In this document: in pieces, positions 1-10,700 of the stretch
Position numbering within the stretch: position 1 is the first letter of the stretch
Layout: every line of letters begins with the position of its first letter
Assembly: GCA_016290295.1 (NCBI GenBank)
Contig: JAEETJ010000015.1
Location: 1 to 64,000, forward strand
Origin: Bacteroidales bacterium
Lineage (GTDB): Bacteria; Bacteroidota; Bacteroidia; Bacteroidales; WCHB1-69
Reading direction: 5' to 3'
DNA: 64,000 bases
The notes under the pieces: model-generated
Databases searched by the model: none
What the model was told of the DNA's origin: nothing
What the model saw: only the letters and a program-made list of their open reading frames with translations
Position numbers and translations under genes: made by a program

Positions 1-2
1 AA

Positions 3-1337
3 ACGATATATTTCTTGGGCATTGGTGGAATAGGGATGAGCGCCTTGGCCCGTTATTTTTTGCAGGCTGGAAATCATATTTATGGTTATGACCTTACTCC
101 CAGTGATATTACGGCTCATTTGGAAGATTTAGGTGCGATAATTCACTATGAGGAGGATGTTAAGGCCATACCCGAACAAGTGGATTTTGTGGTTTATACG
201 CCTGCTGTGCCGAAAACGCATCAGGAATATGTGTATTTTGAAAAGAACAATATACCGATATACAAGCGTTCGGCAGTGTTGGGTATGATTAGTTCGCATC
301 TGCCCACCATCGGGGTGGCGGGTACTCATGGCAAGACTACCACGACATCGATGATTACGACCATTTTGCATGACAATCATCCTTTGTTGGCTTTCATTGG
401 GGGAATTGCTAAGAATTTCAATGCCAATGTGGTGATTGATGACCATGCGGAGATGATGGTGGTAGAAGCCGATGAGTTTGACCGTTCTTTTCTGACCTTG
501 CATCCCGAAGTGGGGGTGATTACCTCGATGGATGCCGACCATCTGGATATTTATGGAGCGAAAGAAAAGCTGGTGGAGTCGTTTCAGCTCTATGCCGCAC
601 AGGTAAGGGGTGCGTTGGTGGTACATGAGAAAATTGCCGCCCAGCTTCAGCATCCCCACAAAGTGGTGTATGGCCTGTCTTCAGACTGTGATTATTATGC
701 TACTGATATACAGTTGTTTCCAAATTCTGCTGATTTTATTTTGCATCATGGTGATGAAGTTTTCCCGATGCATTTGTCTGTTTCGGGAACGTATAATGTG
801 CTGAATGCGGTGGCTGCTTTTGCGGCCGTGCGGGAGTTTTGCAATCTTCGGAATCTACCGATACAATCAGATCTTTGTATCTCGCAGTTAGCGGCTTTTA
901 ATGGTGTAAAACGCCGCTTTGACTACCGTATAGAGCGTCCTGATTTTGTCTATATCGACGATTATGCTCATCATCCTGAAGAGCTTAGGGCTTTTATTAC
1001 GGCGGTAAAGAAAATCTATGCAGAGAAGCATGTGTGTGGCATTTTCCAGCCGCATTTGTACAGTCGTACAAGGGATTTTGCCCCGCAATTTGCCGAGGTA
1101 CTGTCCATGTTGGATACGGTAATTCTGCTCGATATTTATCCGGCACGAGAGCTTCCTATTCCAGGCATCACCTCGCAGTATTTGTTGGACATGATTCAGA
1201 ATGACCATAAATATCTGTTGACAACAGATGAGGTTCTTCCATTCATTGAGCAGCATAAACCTGAGGTGTTGTTGACGATGGGGGCGGGGAATATTGACAG
1301 GTTGGTGCCGAAGATAGAAGAAGCGATGAGGAATTAA
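3..1337 (+). CDS. murC: UDP-N-acetylmuramate--L-alanine ligase, 5' end cut by window
   Basis: MurC joins L-alanine to UDP-MurNAc with ATP in the cytoplasm, the first step of the peptidoglycan stem peptide. The frame is already open at base 3 (T-I-Y-F-L-G-I-G-G-I-G-M-S-A), so the true start lies just upstream of the window and the TTG at 15 is not a start. The N-terminal UDP-binding glycine motif GIGGIGMSALARYF, the ATP-binding P-loop GTHGKTTTT and the DDYAHHPEE segment of the ligase core are all present. The length is normal for a MurC that lacks only its first few residues. Mpl is the nearest alternative family, but GTHGKTTTT and the overall layout favour MurC. In many Bacteroidetes murC is followed by ftsQ-ftsA-ftsZ; here tRNA genes follow instead. 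Confidence 0.93.
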   Translation, partial: TIYFLGIGGIGMSALARYFLQAGNHIYGYDLTPSDITAHLEDLGAIIHYEEDVKAIPEQVDFVVYTPAVPKTHQEYVYFEKNNIPIYKRSAVLGMISSHLPTIGVAGTHGKTTTTSMITTILHDNHPLLAFIGGIAKNFNANVVIDDHAEMMVVEADEFDRSFLTLHPEVGVITSMDADHLDIYGAKEKLVESFQLYAAQVRGALVVHEKIAAQLQHPHKVVYGLSSDCDYYATDIQLFPNSADFILHHGDEVFPMHLSVSGTYNVLNAVAAFAAVREFCNLRNLPIQSDLCISQLAAFNGVKRRFDYRIERPDFVYIDDYAHHPEELRAFITAVKKIYAEKHVCGIFQPHLYSRTRDFAPQFAEVLSMLDTVILLDIYPARELPIPGITSQYLLDMIQNDHKYLLTTDEVLPFIEQHKPEVLLTMGAGNIDRLVPKIEEAMRN

Positions 1338-1380
1338 AGAGAAGTTTTGTGCATTGCGCTCAAGGAAAGATGGACTTTGC

Positions 1381-1470
1381 AAAGGGGGAGTCTCGTGCTA
1401 CGCATTCGAGGGGAGTTTCGCACTTTCGTGCTCAAGGGGAGTCTCGCTTCGCTTGAGGGGAGTTGTATTC
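1381..1470. repeat. hairpin-rich short-repeat stretch after murC
   Basis: The unit GGGGAGTYTCG recurs at short intervals, separated by small inverted repeats: GCAC-TTTC-GTGC at 1420-1431 and CTCAAG (1431-1436) pairing with CTTGAG (1452-1457). No plausible protein is encoded. It resembles the other hairpin mosaics in this window (20.4 kb, 25.4 kb, 54.2 kb). Confidence 0.5.
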
Positions 1471-1495
1471 AAAATATTTTTCATTTGGGTGAAAA

Positions 1496-1521
1496 TTGTA
1501 TCGAAAAAAGTTGTATTTTTG
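1496..1521 (+). promoter_or_regulatory. Bacteroidetes-type promoter for the tRNA pair
   Basis: A -7 element TATTTTTG (1514-1521) matches TAnnTTTG, with TTG at 1496-1498. The 15-nt spacer is shorter than the usual ~19. The mature tRNA begins 14 nt after the -7 box. Confidence 0.55.
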
Positions 1522-1534
1522 CACCCTCAAAAAA

Positions 1535-1612
1535 CGGGATATAGCGTAGTCCGGTTATCGCGCCTGCTTTGGGAGCAGGAGGTCGCCTGTTCGAATCAGG
1601 CTATCCCGACCA
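1535..1612 (+). tRNA. tRNA-Pro (anticodon UGG)
   Basis: The acceptor arms CGGGATA (1535-1541) and TATCCCG (1602-1608) pair fully. The anticodon stem CCTGC/GCAGG encloses the loop TTTGGGA with anticodon TGG, and the T arm GCCTG-TTCGAAT-CAGGC is intact. The discriminator A is followed by an encoded CCA (1610-1612). Confidence 0.95.
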
Positions 1613-1615
1613 GGA

Positions 1616-1692
1616 GGTTCCGTAGCTCAACTGGATAGAGCAGCTGCCTTCTAAGCAGCAGGTTCCGCGTTCGAGTCGCGGCGGAATCACCA
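1616..1692 (+). tRNA. tRNA-Arg (anticodon UCU)
   Basis: The acceptor GGTTCCG (1616-1622) pairs with CGGAATC (1682-1688) using one G-U pair. The anticodon stem GCTGC/GCAGC carries the loop CTTCTAA with anticodon TCT, and the T arm contains GTTCGAGTC. CCA is encoded at 1690-1692. It lies 3 nt after tRNA-Pro, so the two are probably co-transcribed. Confidence 0.95.
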
Positions 1693-1721
1693 AAAGGCAT
1701 CCATAACGGATGCCTTTTTTT
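1693..1721 (+). terminator. intrinsic terminator of the tRNA operon
   Basis: A perfect stem AAGGCATCC/GGATGCCTT with loop ATAAC is followed by a run of T. It starts directly after the CCA of tRNA-Arg. Confidence 0.9.
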
Positions 1722-1741
1722 ATTTCGTGCTCAGATAAATG

Positions 1742-1775
1742 AAAAAAAAGGTGACCTTTGTTGAGGTCACCTTTT
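1742..1775 (-). terminator. intrinsic terminator of the giant surface-protein gene
   Basis: The stem AAAAGGTGACCT/AGGTCACCTTTT has loop TTGTTG. Read on the minus strand it ends in an eight-T run (complement of 1742-1749), 20 nt beyond the stop of the giant gene. Confidence 0.85.
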
Positions 1776-1794
1776 GCTTGAGGTTGGGAAACGC

Positions 1795-4700
1795 CTATCT
1801 GGCAATCTTCACTTTCTTAAATACGTTGTTACCGACTTTTACCAAGTAAATGCCATCGGTGGTAATGATGTATTTGCGGACAGACTGTGAGATATTGCTT
1901 TCGCTGACAATCAGACGGCCACTCATGTCGTAAATCTCAACGGAGAAGCCTTCTGCATTGGCAACGACAACCTGATTATCATAGCTGTATACATTGACAT
2001 TGGAGAGGTTAGCATCGTTTATACCAATCACGATCTGGAAGATAGCGGTGAAAATACTATCTTGTTCCACAGTGATGGTACGCGGGTTATCCGTATTACC
2101 ATCGTTCCAGCTTACAAATACATAATTGGTGAATGCCGTAGCGGAAATCTGAATTTCTGAACCATAATCGAAGGTACCGTCACCAGCAACCTCACCCATG
2201 GTTCCATCGTTGCTCAATACAGTGATGGTGTGCTGGTCGATAGCGAAGATGGCGGTCAGACCGATAGCTTGTGCCGGGAAGATGGTTCTCGGATTGTCGG
2301 TGTTGCCGTCGCTCCAGCTGACGAAGTGGTAGTGGGGCTCTGGAATAGCCGTAATGACAATTGGAGTGTTGGGTGACAAGTGTCCGCCGCCCGGAAGTTG
2401 TACATTGACATACCCCATCAGTGTATCGTTGCTGATAATCTCGATTTCCTCGGGGATGAAGAAAGCAATGAAGTTGCTGTCGCGGTCAACCGTGATGATA
2501 CGTGGGTTGTCGATGCTGAGGTCGTTCCAGCCGAGGAAGATGTATCCTTCGTCGGCAGTAGCGGTCAAGGTGTCGGTGCTGCCGTAAGCGAAGCTACCAC
2601 TGCCGCTTACTGTACCCCATGGAGTCTGGTCACTGACATTCACGGTAATATTGAAGTTGTGAAGTGTGAAGATAGCGGTTACAGTCACATTTTCAGCGGG
2701 CATGATAAAGCCGTTGTTCGGGGTTTCGATGGTGTCACCAGAAACAGTAGTCACTACAAAGTCAACAAAATCGTAACCGTAGTCAGCAGCAGCACTCAGT
2801 TGAATCCAAGTATTGTAGTCGGCGGTGGTGTTGGTGGTTGTGCCAGCAGTAGCGCCTGTCACTGTCACCGTAATGGTACCGCCAGTCATCTGGTTCACCG
2901 TGATGTCGTAGCTGTTGATCTGCCACTGGGCGTCAACGGTCAGGTCGTTGGCTGGCATAGTGGTGGGCAGTGCGGGGCTCCAACCGGTGAAGGTGTAGCC
3001 TTCCTTGGTTGGGTTGGCGATAGGAGTGATAGTAGCGCCGAATGCGAAGGTATCCTGAGCCAAGATGCTGTTACCATCCATGTAGGTGATAGTGTAGTTG
3101 TTAACCGTATAGGTGGCGGTCACAGTTACATCACTTGCAGGCATCATGAAGCCGTTGTTCGGTGTCTCAATAGGAGTACCGTCAGCGGTAGTCACCACGA
3201 AGTTGCCGAAGGTATATCCGTCAAGAGTCACCTCAGAGAGCTGTACCCAAGTATTGTAGTCGGCGGTGGTGTTGGTGGTTATGCCAGCAGTAGCACCTGT
3301 CACTGTCACCGTAATGGTACCGCCAGTCACTTGGTTCACCGTGATGTCATAGCTGTTGATCTGCCACTGGGCATTAACAGTCACATCGTTGGCGGGCATA
3401 GTGGTGGGCAGTGCGGGATCCCAACCAGTGAAGGTGTATCCTTCCTTAGTCGGGTTAGCGATAGGAGTGATGGTAGCGCCGAAGGCGAAGGTGTCCTGAG
3501 CCAAGATGCTGTTACCATCCATGTAAGTGATGGTGTAGTTGTTAACCGTATAGGTGGCGGTTACCGTTACATCACTTGCAGGCATCATGAAGCCGTTGTT
3601 CGGTGTCTCAATAGGAGTACCGTCAGCGGTAGTCACCACGAAGTTGCCGAAGGTATATCCATCATCGGTTGTTTCAGAAAGCTGAATCCAAGTTTCGAAG
3701 ATGGCTGAGGTGTCGGTGGTGGTGCTGACATAGCTGGTAACTGTTTCACCAGCGAAGCTGACTGTAATGGTACCACCAGTTACCTGATTGATAGTGATGT
3801 CGTAGCTGTTGATCTGCCACTGAGCATTGACGATCAGGTCGTTGGCCGGCATAGTGGTGGGCAGTGCGGGGTTCCAACCTGTGAAGGTGTAGCCTTCCTT
3901 GGTTGGGTTAGCGATAGGAGTGATGGTAGCGCCGAAAGCGACAGTATCTTGAGCCAAAATGCTGTTACCATCCATGTAAGTGATGGTGTAGTTGTTAACC
4001 GTATAGGTAGCGGTTACCGTTACATCACTTGCAGGCATCATGAAGCCGTTGTTCGGGGTCTCGATAATTTCACCGTCTTCGTCGGTCACCAAGTAATCAA
4101 CAAAGGTATAACCATCTTCGGTTACCTCAGAAAGCTGTACCCAAGTATTGTAGTCAACAGTGGTGTTGGTGGTTATGCCAGCAGTAGTGCCTGCCACTGT
4201 CACCGTAATGGTACCGCCAGTCACTTGGTTCACCGTGATGTCATAGCTGTTGATCTGCCACTGGGCATTAACAGTCACATCGTTGGCGGGCATAGTGGTG
4301 GGCAGTGCGGGATCCCAACCAGTGAAGGTGTAGCCTTCCTTAGTCGGGTTAGCGATAGGAGTGATGGTAGCACCGAAGGCGAAGGTGTCCTGAGCCAAGA
4401 TGCTGTTACCATTCATGTAAGTGATGGTGTAGTTGTTAACCGTATAGGTGGCGGTTATCGTTACATCACTTGCAGGCATCATGAAGCCGTTGTTCGGGGT
4501 CTCAATAGGAGTACCGTCAGCGGTGGTCACCACGAAGTTGCCGAAGGTATATCCGTCAAGAGTCACCTCAGAGAGCTGTACCCAAGTATTGTAGTCGGCG
4601 GTGGTGTTGGTGGTTGTGCCAGCAGTAGCACCTGTCACTGTCACCGTAATGGTACCGCCAGTCACCTGGTTCACCGTGATGTCGTAGCTGTTGATTTGCC

Positions 4701-7700
4701 ACTGGGCATTAACAGTCACATCGTTGGCGGGCATAGTGGTAGGCAGTGCGGGGTTCCAACCGGTGAAGGTGTATCCTTCCTTGGTCGGGTTAGCGATAGG
4801 AGTGATGGTAGCGCCAAAGGCGAAGGTATCCTGAGCCAAGATGCTGTTACCATCCATGTAAGTGATGGTGTAGTTGTTCACTGTATAGACAGCCGTCACG
4901 GTCACATTTTCAGCTGGCATGATGAAACCGTTGTTCGGGGTCTCAATCGTGTCACCCGAAGCGGTAGTCACCACAAAGTCACCGAAGGTATAACCATCAT
5001 CAGTTGTTTCAGAGAGCTGAATCCAGGTCTCGAAGTTGGCTGAAGTGTCGGTGGTGGTGCTGATGTAGCTGGTAGCCGATTCGCCAGCGAAGCTGACGGT
5101 GATGGTACCGCCAGTCACCTGGTTGATGGTGATGTTGTAGCTGTTGACCTGCCATTGAGCGTTCACAATCAGGTCTTCTGCCGGCATGGTAGTAGGCAGA
5201 GCAGGATTCCAACCAGTGAAGGTATAACCCTCACGTGTCGGGTTGGCGATAGGAGTGATATTAGCACCAAAGGCGAAGGTATCCTGAGTCAAGATGCTGT
5301 TACCATCCATGTAAGTGATGGTGTAGTTGTTCACGCTGAAGGTAGCGGTCACGGTCACATCCTCTGCGGGCATCATAAAGCCGCTGTTCGGGGTCTCAAG
5401 GGTGTCGCCAGATACAGTTGTAACCACAAAGTCACCGAAGGTGTATCCATTAAAAGTTAAGGCATCAAGACGTACCCAAGAGTTGTACTGGACAGAGTCA
5501 CCGATAGTGGTGCCGACTGCGGCTCCCTCAAGTATAATCATAACTACACCGCCAGTCGCCTGATTAATAGTGACTTTGTAACTGTTGGGAGTGAAGGTTG
5601 CGGAAACATTCACACCGCCTTCCGGCATTACGAAGCTGTTGTCGGTCACAGTCACAATCTCAGGAGCAGGAGTGTTGACGGTGGTCACCACCCATTCGCC
5701 GAAGCTGTAACCGTTGTCAGGTGTTGCGGTCAGGTTGACGATAGTGCCTGCGGCGGCGACTGTCGCATCAGCGGTGACGGTACCATTGGTGATGTTGGTA
5801 TCAATGGTGACGGTGTATTCTTCAAGTGTGGTGAAGCTGAGTGTTTCACTCCAAATGCTGGTGAGCATTGGATTGCATTGCGAAGCCATCCTTACATAAT
5901 AAGTGGTGCCAGAGTGCAGATCTAATCCTATCAGACTGCTGAGAGGAAGAGAGGTGGGGAAATAATTAGGAGCTGTGGAAGTGGCGACTGGAATATAGTC
6001 ATCAAAGTTAAGATCAGTAGAGATATTGACCATGAAGTCACTTGGCACATGTGTGCCAAAATCGTAAGAAAGTAACGCACTATGTGCTGTCACATCGCTG
6101 ATGCTGACGCTTACAGGAGGATAACAGGTGTCGTTGGTGTTGAAATTAAGCCAAACGGTGTCGCTGATTCTATCGAAAGAACAATAAGCGAAAACTCCCA
6201 CACGGTAATGGGTGCTAGGTTGCAGTTCAGAGAGGTGCCAGCTTTGAGAGAGTTGCGATTCGGATTCGGTCAACACTCCGTTTTCATAGAGTACGCCTCC
6301 GAAGCTGTTGTTCTGGCTGCTGTTCCATGTGATGAGTGCTGAGGTGGCGGTAATCGAACCTACTGCAAGATTTTCCGCAGCCATACAAGGAATAAGCTCC
6401 CACTGAGCGTAAAGCGTCATGTTGCTGTCGGGCATGGTGAAAGGTTCAGCAGGATTCCAACCGGTGAAGATGTAGTCTTCTTTCTCAGGTCCGCTCATCG
6501 CATCGATAGTATCACCATAATCGTAAGTGACAACTTCAAATGTATCCAGATCGTTTATATAGGTGATGTTGTAGCTGTTGACTCTGTATATTACTCTCTC
6601 AATCACATCTGCAGCGCCCATGATACCCATGACGGTATCCTGTGAAGCTGTGTATCCTGTCACAACAGGAGATACCACGCTGTAGGCAGTATTATACTCG
6701 ATTGTTTCGGTATGAGCAGGAGCGGCTTGTGTACCATCTAAATAGAGGTAATGGATGGTGAGATCGTAACTATTGATAGTGAAGGTAGCGGTCACAGTCA
6801 CATCGCTAGCTGGCATGGCAAAGCCGTTGTTTATAGTGGAAAGAACTGTGCCACCAGTATCGGTTACCACAATGCCATAGAAAGTATAGCCATCATTGGC
6901 TACAGCGGAAAGCTGAACCCAAGAGGCGTATTCAGCGGAGTCAATCACATTGGTGGCTTGGACGCTGCCGCCCTGAACTTGAGCGATATTGATTCTGTAG
7001 CTGTTGATCTGCCATTGGGCGTGTGCTTCCATGTTGTAAGCAGGCATGGTAGTGGGTAGAGCAGGTTGCCAACCAATGAAAGTGAAGCCTACAACGGTCG
7101 GGTCAGCGATAGGAATAATGGTGTCGCCGCAAGCAAAGGTATCTACAGCCAATACTTCATAATCTTTCAGGTAGGTAATGGTGTACTCATTGGCAGTGAA
7201 GTTAGCGGTCACAGTTACATCGTTGGCGGGCATCATAAAGTAACTGTTGTTTGTAATGGCAATGGGTGTGCCGTCAGCGTTAGTTACCACGAAGTCATTG
7301 AATGTATATCCATTGTTAGTACTCACGGAGAGCTGTATCAGAGACCCAAAGGCAGCGGTGGTGTTGACAGTAGTGCTGTTAGCACCTATATTGTTTTCAG
7401 TAACAGTAATGGTACCGCCAGCCACCTGATTAATGGTGATGTTGTAGCTGTTGACTTGCCACTGCGCACTTACAGCTATGCTGTGAGCCGGCATGGTGGT
7501 TGGGATAGCTTCGCTCCAACCCGTGAAGGTGTATCCCTCACGTGTCGGGTTAGCAATAGGAGTGATGATGTCGCCGTATAAGAAGGTATCAACTTCCAGA
7601 ATAGTACTGCTGCCATTCATCATGTAGTAAGTGATGGTGTATTCGTTAGCAGTGAAGTTAGCGGAAACGGTCACATCATTGGCGGGCATGGTGAATGCGT

Positions 7701-10700
7701 TGTTCTGTACGGCAATAGGTGTGCCGTCAGCGGTGGTCACAGTGAATCCGTTGAAGGAGTATCCATTGTCGGGCATTTGACTGAGTTGAACCCGTGTGTT
7801 GTAGTTAGCTGTGGTGTTGCTTGTTGTACTTGCAGGAGCATCTTCCACTGATACGGAAACAGTACCGCCAGTTACCTGATTAACTGTGATGTTGTAGCTG
7901 TTGATGCTGTAAATAACTCTTACAATCATATTTTCAGCGCCCATGGTACCCATAACGGTATCCTGTGAAGCCGTGTATCCTGTCAATGCAGGAGATACCA
8001 CGCTGTATGCAGTGTTATACTCGATTGTATCGGTATACGAAGGAGCAGCCTCTGCGCCATTTTGATAGAGGTAGTTGATGGTGAGTTCGTAGCTTTTGAC
8101 ATCAAAGATAGCGGTCACAGTCACATCGTTGGCGGGCATAACAAAGTGACTGTTGTTTGGAGTGGCAATGGGTGAGCCGTCAGCATTGGTTACCACATAG
8201 CTGTTGAAGTTGTATCCATTGTCGGTCACCACTCTTCTGAAATAAATCCATGCTCCGTAATATATGCTATCACCTGTAGTAATATTGTTCTCGTGGCCGG
8301 TTTCGTCATAATAGTAAATAGAAATGGTACCACCTGTCACCTGTGTAACAGTGACTTTGTAGCTGTTTTTCTGCCATAAAGCGCCGACTAACAGGTTGTT
8401 GGCTGGCATGGTAGAGGGTAGTTCAATACTCCAACCGATGAAAGTGTAGCCTTCCTTGGTCGGGTCGGCGATAGGAGTAATGTTTGCACCGTAAGCGAAG
8501 GTATCCACTGCCAATGTATCGCCGTCATCCCTGTATGTGATAGTGAATTTTTGAATAGTGAATCTGGGGGTTACAGTCACATCGCTAGCGGGCATGGTGA
8601 AACCGTTACTTGAAAAGGAGAGAACGGTGCCATTAGCATCGGTTACCACAACGTCATTGTAAGTACAACCGTCATTGGTTATAGCGGAAATCTGTACCCA
8701 AGAGCCGTAATCAGCGGAGTCGATCACAATGGTATCACCTGTTGAGTAATCAACTTCTATTGCTTGGACGATACCACCCTGAACTTGATTGATATTGATT
8801 CTGTATCTGTTGATCTGCCAATGTGCCATTGGAGTCAGGTCGTAATCCGGCATGGTAGTGGGCAGAGCAGGGTACCAACCAGTGAAAGTGTAGCCTACTA
8901 CGCTTGGGTCAGCGATAGGAGTAATGGTGTCACCGTAAGCAAAGGTATCCACAGTTATTATCTCACCACTAACATTATAATAGGTGATGGTATGGCCGTT
9001 GGGCTCGAAGGTAGCGGAAATCGTCACATTGCCAGCGGGCATAGCAAAGCTGTTGTTTGCGGAAACTTCAACAGTGCCTGTTTCAGTGGTAATCGCCCAT
9101 GTGCTGAGGTGGTAGCCGTTATTGGCGATGGCGGTTAAGTTAACTGTTTCGCCCTCGGCTGCACGTGAGACATCAGCACGAACTGTACCATTGGCAATGT
9201 TGTTAGCAGTGGTAATTGCGTATGTTGGCAATACAACATACGTTGCGGTAGCCATTTCACTGTTGGTCATGTTCTCCTTCATTGCAATGGCTTTAATAGT
9301 TGTGGTGTCGTTTGCTATAAGTAAGATGGGACCATTGTAAGTAGCTGAGCTTGCTATAGGTGTTGAACCGTCAGTAGTGTAATAGATGGTGGCACCATCG
9401 GTGGCACATTCCAAAGTCACCTGTACATTATCATAATCATGATAAGTGCCTCCAGCAGGACTGAAGGTCGGGGTGGCCACAACACCCATAGCGGTGAAGT
9501 TAGCGGTAAATGCGGTGTCGTTGGTAATCTCGAAATCAAAGATTGCATCTGTGCTGACCACAACGCCTTGAGCGTTAGTCCAATTGCTGAAGAGGTAGCC
9601 TTCCGCGGCTTCCGCTCTCATTTCCACTTCGCTGCCATAGTTGTATGTGCCTGCACCAGTCACTGTACCAGCGTTAGCATCAGGTGTCACGGTAGTGGTA
9701 ACCTCATAGCTGTTAATTACCCATTTTGCATACAAGTCCAAGTCACCGGTAGCCACATTCGGAATAACGGTCCAAGGATTGCCATTGAAGTTAGTGTTGG
9801 TAAACCAGCCGCCAAAACTATAGCCCTCACGTGCAATGTCGTTAGCAGTTGGCAGATATAAGACTTCGGTGTATCTGTGAATAGTATCGCTTGTGAAGCC
9901 GTTCAGCAGCGTACCTCCCATGGTATGCAAGGTCACTTGATAAACTTCCGGGATGTAATCCACTCTCACTGTGATGTCATCCGTACCCATGACACCGCTA
10001 ACGGTACCTATGGTGGGGTTAAATCCTTGCACAGTGGGTGACACTACGCTATAGCTCTCACCATATTCCAGTGTATCGGTGTAGCTTGGGGCAGCTTGAA
10101 CTGTTCCATTTTCAAAATAGAAGTAATTGATGGTCAGCTGGTAACGGTTGATCTGCCACTGAGCATGGACTGTCACATCATAAGCGGGCATGGTGGCAGG
10201 CAGTTCAGGAACCCAACCGATGAAGGTATAGCCTTCCCTCGTCGGGTCGGTGATAGGTCTAATAGCAGTGCCGTAAGCGACAGAGTCCTGATACTGGATA
10301 TTGTTACCGTTCTTGTAGGTGAGGACATATTTATTAGGAATGAAGGTTGCGGAAACATTCACACCGCCTTCCGGCATCACGAAGCTGTTGTTGGTCACAG
10401 TCACGGTCTCTGGAGCAGGAGTGTTGACGGTGGTTACCACCCATTCGCCAAAGCTATAGCCATGGTTGGGGGTTGCTGTCAAGTTGACGATAGCACCTGC
10501 GATAGCTGCTGTGTCGCTAACAGTTACAGTACCATTGGTGATGTTGGCATCAATAGTTACAGCATATTCTTGAAGTGTGGTAAAGCTGAGCGTTTCACTC
10601 CATACGCTGGTGAAATTAGAGTTGGGATCGCATAACGAAGACAACCTCACATAATATGTTGTGTTGGGCTGTAAAGGTGCATTTAAGTAGTATCTGATTG

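Noticed and set aside
1347..1638. Plus-strand frames of 65 and 94 aa after murC
   Set aside because: They run through the hairpin repeats and into the tRNA genes.
2380..5043. Long plus-strand frames (442 and 364 aa) antisense to the giant gene
   Set aside because: They arise because the repeat array keeps one antisense frame open in every unit. They have no promoter, signal or known domain, and they repeat with the array period.
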